60,000 nucleotides of DNA. Source: Owenia fusiformis (taxonomy: Eukaryota > Annelida > Polychaeta > Sabellida > Oweniidae). Positions 1 through 11,432 of the stretch are shown in pieces; position 1 is the first letter of the stretch, and every line of letters begins with the position of its first letter. Made by a program: the position numbers and the translations under genes. The notes under the pieces were generated by a model. It had not been told where the DNA came from. It made no database searches and saw nothing but the letters and a program-made list of their open reading frames with translations. The stretch covers positions 39,337,936-39,397,935 of the forward strand of contig CAIIXF020000006.1 of assembly GCA_903813345.2 (NCBI GenBank), read 5' to 3'.

Positions 1-845
1 GGAAAACCAGAAACATTAAATTCAATTTATATGAAAATAAAAACATAATAAAGTTGTACAATTCTCTCCAAAAGTCTGGCAACCTTAGCCAAGGGTTGGG
101 ATTGTCTAATTTTGAGAAGAACCCGGATCATCATGGCATTATGTAAAGAAATAACAATAATTTCGCACAACTAAAAAGCTGCTTCATATCCGGTGAAATA
201 AACCAAATGTCTTAATACTAACAAATTGATTTACTTTTGCAATATTTCGATTTACTCTAAATCTTTTTCAAGCAACTGAAAATTTTTCCCATAATTATAA
301 ATAAATTTGTTCAATCAATTTAACATAAAATTTGTTATTTTTATCTGTTTATTTTAACATAAAAACAACTACTTATTGTCTTACTACTGATGAAACACAT
401 TTTCTTTCAAATCTTTGCGCCTTCGTTTTGTTTTATTTCAAACAAAAAATCTTACCAGGAGCTGATTAGTCCCCAAGAGCAAATATCAAATAATAGAAAC
501 TTTTTGAAATGAGTTAGTTTGAAAAGCACACATGTATTAAAAAACTGTTTAAATTCCAAGTTTGAAAATGATCACATTTTCCATTCAGGTATGGTTTAGT
601 GATATTGTACAAAAATGTTGAAAAGGCAATTTTCTAAAATTGAGATTTCTGTCTTAGCCATTATTTGAGCCATTTCTGGATTGCTTTCATACACATTATC
701 AATAGAATGTAAAATCTACCCTTTAAACAATTCAACAATCTCGTCAAATATGATGCACTGACTGCTTATTAGGTAAATTCCAATGATTTATGCATTTAAC
801 TCTCTATCTACACAAAAAATCATGAAAAGTCCTTTAAAACGGAGA
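1..845. other. Intergenic, no gene seen
   Basis: AT-rich sequence with no convincing ORF, splice-bounded coding segment or RNA gene. It ends at the TA dinucleotide flanking the mariner-like relic. Confidence 0.5.
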
Positions 846-847
846 TA

Positions 848-1908
848 CAGGGTGTTCCAAAAGTAACAGGACTGGTGCTGGCATTTTGTCAATTTTGCAC
901 CGAGTGTCTTCAAATTTTCACAAATTGTACTTTGAAGTATTGCAACTAAAATTGTATAGTTTCAGAAAAAATGATGAAATGCGGGTAGAGTCATGGTTAC
1001 TATAGGAACATGACATCACAATACCCGGGGCAACTTTTTTCTGAAAATGTGATATCTAACATTTTTGTATTACTAAAGAAAGTATCTTATTCACCTATTA
1101 TAATACAACATTTCTTGTTTATTTTATTAGTGTCTTTGTTGTAAAGGTGTTGCTATAAAACTCAAATTCAAGTATAATTTCATAATAATAATATTTATTC
1201 AATTTCTTGGAATATCACTATGAATTACAGTCTGAACAATTCATGGTTGAGTTTTTGAAAAGACCCAATTTGAAGCCAGTCATCCACCTTGATAAAGCGC
1301 CTGCCCGCAGGTCACCATTAAAGACCACGTAGCTGTAGAGGAGCTAGGTCTTGAGTTCTAAAACCATGCATCATACTCTTCTGATCATGCAACATCCAAT
1401 TTTTACTTACATGGAGAAGGGAATGCTAATCAGTGCTGTAAGATCTTTAAAAATGAGATTGAGCTTCTCCAAGTTGTTCAATCGACCATGCGTGACATGT
1501 CCTCAAATGGGTTCACTCATGCGTTTGAGTCATGGAAAAAGAGTGCTACTCTTCTACTGACCAAAGAGGAGCCTATTTTTCAAAGTACATAGGATACATA
1601 GGAATATCAAATTATGTAAAACAAATGTAATGCCCACCAGTTTTTGCATTTTAACTTTGATATGGGATGTACAAAATGGTTAATGTATCTTTCTGTCTTA
1701 ATGTAACTTTCTGTGTGGAATGTTGCCCCGGGTATTGTGATGTCATGTTACCATAGCAACCATAACTCTACCTGAGTTAGATATTTTTTGTCGAAAATTT
1801 GCAATCTTAGTAACGATACATGAAAGTACATTATGTAAAATTTTAAAGACGATTGGTGCATATTTAACAAAATGCCAGGACCAGTCCTGTTACTTTTGGA
1901 ACACCCTG
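848..1908. mobile_element. Degenerate Tc1/mariner-type element with long terminal inverted repeats
   Basis: The left end reads ACAGGGTGTTCCAAAAGTAA after trimming the TA, and the right end is its reverse complement. Both are bordered by TA, the target duplication of the Tc1/mariner superfamily. A second pair of inverted blocks lies inside at about 970-1035 and 1722-1780 (both contain CCCGGGTATTGTGATGTCAT or its near complement), so the inverted arms are about 200 bp. The middle carries a broken transposase-like reading frame. A related one-ended fragment lies at 38748-38935. Confidence 0.7.
1235..1590 (+). pseudogene. Mariner-like transposase remnant (C-terminal part)
   Basis: Read across frames, this stretch gives a His-Leu-Asp-Lys-Ala-Pro run near 1290, where mariner transposases have the HxDNA catalytic block. 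It is followed by a decayed form of the tyrosine/serine/proline/aspartate block and a final Phe-Glu-Ser-Trp-Lys-Lys segment near 1530, a usual ending of this family. Stop codons and frame changes break it, and the catalytic Asp-Asn context is altered, so it is not functional. Assignment rests on motif order and on the surrounding TA-flanked inverted repeats. Confidence 0.5.
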
Positions 1909-1910
1909 TA

Positions 1911-4660
1911 TAGTTATTCCCAAATTAAGGGGTGACGTTCTTGGGGTCACCTGTACTTGGACTTGAATTTGAATTTTGAATTTTATATTCTCAATTCAAT
2001 TAAAAAAGAACAAATGGGTACCTGTATTTTCAGCACTATATAGTATATTTTGTTGTAAGGCATTCTAATTTGAAAGAGGTTTAATGTTAGAGCCTACGGA
2101 GTACAATAGATATCGTGTTATCTGGTTATTTCAATTTGTTCAGTTTAGAATTTCAGCCTTTGTTTCATTTTTACAAAACTAATTATCAACTGCCACTTCT
2201 ATCGTCAAAGAGTATTCACATAGCCATAAAGACTTTATTGTACGCCATGATTAAAGATACTCTATTGAGACTTCTCTGTGGCATTTTTTCTTTATTCCTT
2301 TTTGTTTTGAATTTTTAACACCATAACATTTACTAACTACTCAATACGCAACTTTTCACCGCGTAGAATTTTAAAATTTTAAGTTTGAAAATTCCATTTT
2401 TATAATGGAGCTCAATGGGAAAAACTACATAATTTGAATTATTTTCAAACGTAGCGGCGCGATTTTGATAAAATTGACAGATATAATAAATATTGGTAAG
2501 ACAAAATGTTTGATGAAAAATGAAGAAAATTCACCGTCCTGGTTACGCAAACTATAGAAAAATATAGATTGAAGGGGGTGATTATCATTTTTAATGTGCC
2601 TTTCACCACTACAAGGTAACCATAATTTTGGTACTGATTTGATTTTTCAATGAAAATCATTTCTATAGTGTATAGTCAGTTTAAATAATACAATTGGTAT
2701 ATTTCTTTACTGAACAGTGCAATCATTTATTTATTTATCAACAGTAATGCAAACTACATATTATACAGTTAGTAAAATATTAAAATAATTCTATTAAAAT
2801 TAAAGCATTGCCAGAATGTGTTGACAGCTGGCAAAAAATTGAAGAATTTGAAGAAAAATAGCCACCCAAAGACACTTACACCTGCTAATTGCCACTTTGC
2901 AAAGAGTTTATTCAAGCAAGAAAACTATTTGGGAAAACGTAATTTCGGGTTGAACATGGTACCCACCACTCTGGTTACCTTAGCAACCATCTCTCAAGAA
3001 CCAATCAAAATTGAGGTCCCAAAGGACCTTATACACCCTCCATTGGGATCTCCCAATGAGAAAAAAATAATTCATCTGATTTTTCAAAATGAGTATTCTG
3101 CTTTAATTATTACATTTATATGCACACTAATATCTTGTTGACCTATATTCAGCACTGTATTGATGTATAGGCCACTTATTAGGGTCATAATTCAATCATG
3201 AAGTGTAGAGGCATATGATTCCAAACCAGGAAGTATTTTTGTGTCTGTCAAAATCCATTTGCATCCTACGCATCCCTACATCTTATCCAAATATGTTACT
3301 ACATCAGTAATGAAATAAAATAGTACATTCTTTGGTTTTACAAAGTTGTATGATTTTTGATAAGTGTAAAAGTTGTTTTTGGAGCATTTTTCTATAGCCA
3401 TTTTGTAGGGAAAAAATGATGAAAAAATGTACAATCTTTTAATTTTAAGTATGACCTGAATCGATTGCAAACTTCATATTTGCACATTTGATGAGATAAA
3501 CCATTAGTGCCATATTATGAAATTATTAAGTTTGCAATCGATTCAGGTCATAGTGTATTTTTGGTATTTGTGTGATAATCAATAGAAACCAATGGCCTCT
3601 ATTGGGATCTGCTGATATCCTCATGTCAAATCAATGAAGCACAGCCCCATGTAAGGCAATACAACCTTACTAAACTAAATGGCCCCTATCTCAGCCTGTA
3701 TGTGTGCCCGAACATTTTAATATTTTCCAAAGAGTTATATGACATTCTATTCTTCATGTTACACCTAACAATTATTCATTTTGACCATAGGGGTATTTGC
3801 CAATAATCGCACCTCTTCCTTTTAACATATAATGTATAAATGTATAACACATATGTGTACCAAGTGTCATTGTAAAAGTCCTATTTTCCTTTAAGTTATG
3901 GCATCAACTGCAAAACTTTTTGAACCACCTAAGTATATACCTTATTAGATGCAGTGAAGGAGTTAAATCATTGGGATATGAATAAATCATGCAAAACATA
4001 TTTTGTACATATTTCTCATCATTTAGGGTTACCCAGTAGTTTACAAGCTGACCTTTGCAAAATATATTTCACTTACTATCCTCATTCGCTATCACGCTAT
4101 CTAGTTTCTTTCCAAATTGGCCTGGATTGCCTGGTTTCTTGGTTTTAGCGAACCGTCCATTTCGTCGAACCATCATTTTGCTAAGGTTGTCTGTGATGAA
4201 TATACAATATTCAGTTACATATAACTGTACAGCAACTTTATGCAACGGAAGGTAATTGTGTGAGAGCACATGAAGTACATGAAGTATTGACCCACTTGTC
4301 TCAGTGAATCTTATAAACAGTGCATAAAGTTTTTTCTATGTAATGATTGGCTCACAGTTACTTATAGTGTAAGTTATTTTATTTCTATACAGTGTGGAAT
4401 AGAATGTATAAACTTTTACAGTTTCAAGCAAGTTTTAGTGTTTTCTGACCAATGATATATTCAGACTTATTCATTTCACGATTATGTAATACTGACCTAC
4501 ATATCTGTATAGCATATCTTTAAATAAATATTTCATTCAATTCAGTAACTAAATGTAAGGTCATTATGAATGAACACTCCTCTATTATAAAATTATATAC
4601 CAAATAAAATCTTTTGATTTGGAGTTTTTAGAAAAATCATAATCTCAGTTGTGTGAACTT
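1911..4660. other. Intergenic, no gene seen
   Basis: AT-rich with only short ORFs (up to 107 codons at 2818-3141) that show no recognisable domain or splice context. It contains one foldback at 3450-3552. Confidence 0.5.
3450..3552. repeat. Foldback repeat, 25-bp arms
   Basis: Arms 3450-3474 and 3528-3552 are near-perfect reverse complements (core GACCTGAATCGATTGCAAAC) around a loop of about 53 bases. Confidence 0.7.
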
Positions 4661-4661
4661 T

Positions 4662-4740
4662 GCATCGTCGGTTCCCACGCCCAATCACTACGTTCTATCC
4701 CGAGGTGAGGCTAGGTCCGAAGCTTGATGAAGCAGGATGT
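4662..4740. repeat. Left arm of inverted repeat flanking the tryptophanase gene
   Basis: Begins CATCGTCGGTTCCCACG and ends with a GGTCCGAAGCTTGATGAAGC block. The same two blocks occur in reverse complement at 7178-7305. The right arm carries an extra spacer of about 50 bases between the blocks. Confidence 0.75.
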
Positions 4741-5104
4741 GAAGTTTGTGTGAACTCTTAAGTCTATCTCCCTAAAGTAGCTCGTTTTAAAAAGATGCAT
4801 ATATGTTCGTTAAAGATGTCAGATGTCGTTAAACTTAGCTCAATATATGTTAACTCTTGATTTGAATTTCATTAAACAAATGTAATATTAAAATGATCTT
4901 GCCTTCAGATTTCAGGATATCTATTGAGTAAAATATTCACCATTTTAACATAGAAAATCAAATTGTCTAACTTTTTCAAATTCAATTGTATCTTGCCAAA
5001 ACAAAATGGAGGTATCGGACATGATGTCAGTTTATTTTTTCCAATACTAAAACAGTTTTTTCCCTTACACTACACACATATTATACGAATAATAATTCAA
5101 ACAT

Positions 5105-5280
5105 AAGGAGGCTTAACACTCCATGGGGGAGTTTACGGTTGATACATTTTTGGAAGGGTGTAAATTGTATGTAAGAAAATTACAAAAATGGTTTTATATG
5201 AGGAACCCCAATGAAGATGGAGATTTGTGGATAATATAAAAAATGAACCCCTGGTCACCAAATCCTGGCTACGCCACTGC
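5105..5280. repeat. One-ended interspersed repeat ending in TGGCTACGCCACTG
   Basis: The right end CAAATCCTGGCTACGCCACTG resembles the ends of the GTAGCCAGG family seen elsewhere in the window. No matching left end was found, so the boundary at 5105 is approximate. Confidence 0.35.
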
Positions 5281-5405
5281 AAACATGACGAAAACTCAAT
5301 GCCTGATCAAAAAATATTTCTATTCAAATATGGAACAAGAATAAATAAATCAAACTTTCATTTAACCCTTTAGATCATTGTCTCAGCATTATTGGAATTA
5401 TTCAA

Positions 5406-6964
5406 CTACATATCTTCCTTCATCTTAAAAGAACCTGTCACGTGTTTGTACTGTGCCGATTTGGTCCGCGACCGGGTCATTGTCAACCCAGTTTCTCGAT
5501 CCTTATTCTTTTCTGCAACTCGTGCTATCATTCTCGCCACATATTTTAGGTGCTCAGTCGTATAAACTCGTCTAGGAACGGCTAAGCGGATCAGATCTGA
5601 AGCATTTGGGCTGAATGATCCAATGTCCAAACACCTCACTCCGCTCTCAATATACAACAATCCAGCGAAGGTTAATCCTGGAAACTCATCAGCTGGTATC
5701 TTTGGGCATAGTTTATTAGCATTCAGGTATATGGCGTGTCCTCCTGCTGGAAAGACACCAGGAACACCTTGGCTAATTAGTTCTTCTTCAAAGAACTTCA
5801 GATTAGCTCTGCGATAACGCAGATAGCTCTCATCCAGGACCTCATACAATCCAACAGCTACTGCTTCCAAATCGCGACCAGATAGACCACCATATGTTGT
5901 ATGGCCTTCTGTAGCAATGACATACGGGACACATTGATCATAAAGATCTTCTGAATTCATGGCCAATACACCACCTACAATTGCAAATTCAAGAATATAT
6001 GTTATATCATCAATACATGTCAATTTCAAAAGGGAATCGTTCTACCTACATGCATTTATGTTGTCAGATAACATGCAGGGGTCATAACTTAATCGGTACA
6101 CAAGCGTAAATACGTATTTAGTTTGGATTCGCTCATTATCTCTAAAATGTTTTTTTTTCTTTAAACAGTGCTAGCAGTGCATGTCTTACCCATGGTGGAA
6201 TTGGCGTCTTTCTTTGCTGAAATCATACAACCATCAGCGTATGAGAACATTTCTTTTGCAATTTCTCTTGGAGTCATATCGCCATAGCCATCCTCTCTCT
6301 CCTTTATGAACCAAGAATTCTCTGCAAATCTACATCCGTCTAGAATAAAGGGTATGCCATGAGCTTTGCAAACATAAGAAGCAGCCTTGATATTCGCCAT
6401 GCTCACGGGTTGCCCTCGCATTTTGTTGTTCGTCACTGTTATCATAACAAGAGGAATTTCTTCACCCTTTTCTTCAAGTACTTTTTTCAGTTTATCGATA
6501 TCCATATTCCCAGGAAAATCAGCAGTGTCATCAGTTACCATGGCGATATCCAGTGCAATGCCCTTATTCAGAGATATATTTGTCTTCGTTGAGTCGTAGT
6601 GGTTGTTGTTCACAATAACAGAACCTTCTGTCACAAGTGCATTGAACAATACTTTCTCGCACGCCCGCCCTTGATGCGCTGGTAGGACATATTTATAGCC
6701 AGTTATGTCTTGGACCGCACTCTGATAGCGTTCAAAACTGGCAGATCCAGCGTAGGACTCGTCGCCTAACATCATTGCAGACCATTGTTTTGTACTCATG
6801 GCGGAAAATCCAGAATCTGTTATCAGATCAATTGTTATATTTGAAGCTAACATTCTATATGGGTTGAAATCTGCTTTCAAGATGGCATCCTTTCGTTCTT
6901 TCGCTGTGAGAAATGGTATTTCTTCAACACTTTTAACACGATATGGCTCCATCCCCGGCTCCAT
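5406..6964 (-). CDS. Tryptophanase (tryptophan indole-lyase), PLP-dependent, two exons
   Basis: Splits L-tryptophan to indole, pyruvate and ammonia in the beta-eliminating lyase family; expected cytosolic. Exon 1 is 6964-6190 and exon 2 is 5974-5406, joined by a phase-1 GT-AG intron (donor GTAAGA, acceptor TTGTAG). The join restores the family's Met-Gly-Gly segment and gives 447 residues, close to bacterial TnaA. Visible residues: Tyr71, His-Gln-Gly-Arg at 97-100, Asn180, Asp209 and Arg212 for the cofactor, Ser-Ala-Lys-Lys-Asp with the Schiff-base lysine at 252, Tyr286, and Arg388 for the substrate carboxylate. Three positions separating tryptophanase from tyrosine phenol-lyase are tryptophanase-like: Asp124 (Thr in phenol-lyase), Ile376 (Arg in phenol-lyase), His436 (Phe in phenol-lyase). 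One oddity is Arg183 where the family has Gly before Gly-Gln-Pro-Val-Ser. The start follows the family N-terminus; Met5 is an alternative. The family is mainly bacterial, so transfer into this lineage is inferred. Confidence 0.92.
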
Positions 6965-7177
6965 TTTGCGTTGCCTGTTGCAGGTGCGTTGTGATATTTA
7001 ACTCCTCGAAACACTGTGTGAAATAAAGTAATTACTACTACATCCCGTATATATTTACCAATAGTTGGTAATTAAACACGAAAATCGCTTTAATGAACAT
7101 TAATGGACACGTTTGTATATGTACGTTTATATCTATTCGGTTATTTATGCGTATTTACCTTTAGCCAAGCTATTTTG

Positions 7178-7305
7178 TATCTTGCTTCATCAAGTTTCGG
7201 ACCTATCCTCACCTTGATTCACCGCAAATTATTAGCTATATCTCAAATTTGTCATATGAACCCACGGGACAGAACGTAGTGATTGAGCGTGGGAACCGAC
7301 GATGG
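7178..7305. repeat. Right arm of inverted repeat flanking the tryptophanase gene
   Basis: Reverse complement of 4662-4740 in two blocks: 7178-7212 (TGATGAAGC / GGTCCGAA side) and about 7262-7305 (GGTTCCCACG side). About 50 bases separate the blocks and are absent on the left. Confidence 0.75.
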
Positions 7306-8046
7306 CTATTTTGGCCTTAACGCATGATCGAAGTTATCTTGTGCTATAAAAAAGCAATTTAAAAGATTAAAAAGTATCAAATTTCGGCTCGCTACAATTC
7401 TCCAACACAGTGGCGTGACCTAATACGACCTTTTAATGTTAGTGCTGACAGCTTAATGTTCAATTAGGTTAATAAGTTTAATATGGAAATAGGGCGCTTC
7501 AATCAACCACCGATACAATAGCTTGACTTGTGATTTATCAAAATATCATCGGTGAGTTATTTACTGCTTATTTAAAGAACTGCTTATTTCAACCATGCAA
7601 CAATACCTCGTGGTATTTATCTGATTTAATGAAATCACTTCAGTCATATGCACTGCGTCATCGCCTACTATTACAAGTACGTGATCAAAGACTCGTCAAG
7701 ATTCGCAAAATTCGAAATGTCGGAGGAAAGGTATGTTTGTTTCTCTTTTCTTTGTAAGCACCTTATGTGTGTTTTATTTTATCAATTCCCACGTATTGGG
7801 AATTGATAACATAGAACATATATTTTTCTCATTTTCTCATCATTATCAGATGTCAAAATGGTTTTCTTAAATAAAAAGTCTTGAATCTGGACTCTGGAGT
7901 CTTGGATTGATCTTGTTCAATTCACCAATCTAGTTTAAGCTTACTTTGAATGGATATAAAACTGCTTTTGATGTGGAAACGTTGTTATTCAGTTGAACTT
8001 TGTAGTTCTGGGAGTTCAGCTTTAATATTATCAATTATTTGCATAT
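7306..8046. other. Intergenic, no gene seen
   Basis: No supported gene. A 75-codon open stretch near 7530-7757 ends at a GTATGT that could be a splice donor, but it lacks a clear ATG and any domain. Confidence 0.4.
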
Positions 8047-9513
8047 TCACGGGGGATAAGCAAAACGAGGGCGAAGCCACGGACTGCGACTCGCGTAATT
8101 CAAAACGAGGTTACAACGCATTATAGCTGAACAATGGCGGTAAGTCCAAACTTAATTTGGAAGGCATGTTAGGATTTGGGGTAGATTATTGGTTTGGATA
8201 TTCTACACAATAGCTAGTATGTTCCAGTCGGTGATCAACATATTCATACTCCACCTGCAATGGCATTCTTGGTGCTCGGCTGTCCAATAGTTTAGCATGA
8301 ACACAAATGAATTCGAAATCTGCCACAAAAAATGTAATTTTGTCAATATTTGTCCCTAATATACCGATTTAAACAAAGGAATCAGAAATGACATCGAATT
8401 AATATAATTATTCATGTTCTGTTGTTACAATTACATCTTCGTGTGATATTTGGTAAGCGGAAAACGTACAATTACAAAGAAAATTGGAATTTATAATAGT
8501 CGCAGTCCATCCATCTGCCCAACGCAGTCTGCGACTCAGTGTTGCTTTATATCTGAAGCTGAACGCAATTACAGCCAAAGGTAGATAGCACAATGTGTGT
8601 ACAGGTGTGGCCGAAATGGAGCAACTTTGGACAAAATTGAATATAAAGGGCTATTTAAATAGACCTACATCGTGTCTCAATCCATTCTGCAAATATATAC
8701 AAGCTGTCAAATACAGCTGAAATCATGAATTTATGGTAGCTAGCAATATTGATGGACTGTTGGAAAGATCATCCAAAATTACATTAACTCATCAACTCTC
8801 CAATTATTTGATATTTTCCTGATATCTTAAATACTAGTTAATGTACCCTTCCCCAACAGCTTTTATTGCATCATCAAAAAGTTTATTGTGTGATTTCCTT
8901 CTCTTTGATACGTATAGTGATAATCTGGATGCTGACTTTCTTTTCCTGAAACAATAATAGCGTAGGAATATAGTTTACACTATCTTATTTATTTCGTGTT
9001 CGCGGCTGGACTGCGTTGCTTAGAATATCAATGGAGGCTGTGTTGCGTTGTTGAAATAGCTTTGTTTACTGGACTGCGTCCACTATGAATGCGCAGTTTG
9101 AATCTAATTTTCTCCTCATGAACACATTCTATTATCAAATCATTTTCACGAATTATACTCGGAGCCTCAACTAACCTTTAGATATCAGAAACGTGTTAAA
9201 ACTCCTTTCAAATGTATAGTAAATTAAATAATATGCACATATTTTACAGGTAAAATCAGAACTTTGCTACTGTTTTAGCTTGATCTGGACAACTGCTTAT
9301 TTTCTTATCTACAGACCAACAGTAGATACAGAGTAATATTTTGGTCACCGATTAGACACTACGATAGCATTTAAAATACCTGGATTTCTCTATTTTGTCG
9401 GAAGAAGCAGAAGGCACTGCCGGATGGCCCCATCATTTTGGCGCTGGGCTGCGGTGTAAAGTTACGCGAGTCGCAGTCCGTGGCTTCGCCCTCGTTTTGC
9501 TTATCCTCCGTGA
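8047..9513. mobile_element. 1.47 kb inverted-repeat element (non-autonomous DNA transposon type)
   Basis: Left arm 8047-8098 and right arm 9462-9513 are 52-bp near-perfect reverse complements (core GCAAAACGAGGGCGAAGCCA). The inside is AT-rich apart from scattered GGACTGCG/CGCAGTCC motifs related to the arms, and no transposase frame is visible. Possible short target duplication TAT on both sides. Confidence 0.7.
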
Positions 9514-10636
9514 TATTTATATCAAAGAATAACCACCCGATTCTTTAACAGCATGATTTATAAATATGGTATTGGAGTGTTAGCTGCGGTCACGGATTGA
9601 AGATGTCAATGCGATAACCTGGCGTCGGTCAACTTAGGGAGTTTAGTTTCTGTTAATTGTTAGTAAATGTATATATATATATTATTTTTATCTTAGTTCA
9701 TGCAATTTACAACGTATTCATCTAGTAAACTATACTCAATAACTCAATATATCATACATTTATATTATCACCAAGAGCCCCTTCATCTTACTCTTTTTCA
9801 ATATACGAGAGTTCATACATTTATATTATCATCAGAAGCCCCCTTCATCTTACTCTTTTTCAATATACGAGATATCATACAACAAAAGGCTGCAAATCAA
9901 ATTTGCTATAAAATACAAAATCGATGGGAATAATTAGACGTCCCCTTTGTTTTTGAACCCTAAATGTACTTTACAAGTATTCTCAGCTGCAAAAGAAGCG
10001 ATTGTATTTAAACTGGAACAATAAACTTAACTCTAAAAACAAAGGACATCCCACGATGCCAAATAGGATCGAAACGATTAATTTCTTTATACTTTTTGTA
10101 GGATAAGTCAGACCTTTTCAAACTCCTGGAAATACTGAATATTGATGCACATTATCCCGTCTGTTACATCATGTTGCTTTTATAATGCACGGAAATATTA
10201 TATTGATCGCCGGTTTGATTTTCAATAAATCAATATAGCCCAAATGATGCATCAAAGAGAATAATACAATTCTCACAATATTATTTAGGGAAATAAACAA
10301 TAATGATAATAAGTATACTCCTTTGTTAAACATGTACATGGTGTTTTATATGTATGCACTGCCTCTATCTAAACTCATGCATGTAGCATTACCAGCCTAT
10401 CATGTTATATATCATTCTGTTCCTCATAGAAAGTTACATACGATTGCAAAGTTAAAGAATCAAGGAGCGTCCCTGAAAAAAGATATGATGTATCAAAATA
10501 TGCTGGAACGGGGTAATTTGTAATCAATTTTGGTCCCGGTCCGGTGACCTGTTCACTTTGTCCATGTAAATAATGGACTTGTAAGATTGAATAGAAAAAA
10601 ACTTGGAAAGAATCAAGCAAGTAATATTGATGATCA
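9514..10636. other. Intergenic with a short tandem duplication
   Basis: No gene seen. At about 9745-9875 a 67-bp segment is present twice in tandem (shared core CATCTTACTCTTTTTCAATA). Confidence 0.5.
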
Positions 10637-10960
10637 TTATAATACCCCATATGTATTCTAGATGCTCATTGGCTTATTCATGGTCACATGATATGTAATA
10701 GATGAACTAATTCCCTGGAAAGTTCTAAATCCCTGCTTTCAGGAAAGATGAAATATATATAAATATATAAATAAACTAATTACCAGTTAGGTCATGTGAC
10801 TATTTTTTAGTATATTTTATCTTCCCTGATAGCTAAGATTATAGGAGTTGAAAGGCAAAAAAAATTAAATGCCAATAAGAACCTGTCAACATTAAACGTT
10901 GAAATGAAAAGACTTCTCATTTTGTTTTTGTTTACAGGGTACATACGGGATATATCATAA
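10637..10960. mobile_element. MITE copy 1 (TACCCCATATGT ends)
   Basis: About 320 bp with imperfect terminal inverted repeats (left ATAATACCCCATATGT, right GTACATACGGGATATATCAT). It is a direct-orientation relative of 13540-13851 along its whole length. Similarity continues about 25 bases beyond the right end. Confidence 0.7.
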
Positions 10961-11432
10961 AACAAATAGTGACTGCCACATTTTCTGGAAAGGGTATTCA
11001 CTATTTGTATACTAATAAGTAAATAAATCTAATTTAATAATGTATTACCGAAACCCATTCTCTAGTTCCACATTACCCCTCTGGTAGTAGAAACGTAATA
11101 ATGGATCGATATAATTAATTAAAAGTACATAAATCTATACTGTTTCGTAATCCCGGTGACAACTTATCGGTTATTCCATATCGAAAAGTAATACTCATTG
11201 TAGTTATTCAATTATTACTTGAATGCATTTATATAATACAATTTTTCATTTATATAAGATATTATATAGATTTTTGATAAATAGGCACATAGGCATAGAA
11301 ACACATCAACACGCGGCATATCCCGCTGGGGTGATTTCAGTTATGTCTTCAACTGCAGTCGATGCCTAAAGTACATTTAATAAATACATAAAAAGATTTT
11401 GGGATGACAGATATTTTTGAAAATCTAGCACA

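Noticed and set aside
2818-3141. 107-codon plus-strand ORF
   Set aside because: Lys/Asn-rich with no motif; length is expected by chance here.
5406-6964. Tyrosine phenol-lyase as the identity of the lyase gene
   Set aside because: The positions occupied by Thr, Arg and Phe in tyrosine phenol-lyase are Asp, Ile and His here, as in tryptophanase.
7530-7757. Possible first exon ending in a GTATGT donor
   Set aside because: No ATG at the start and no downstream exon that continues a recognisable protein.
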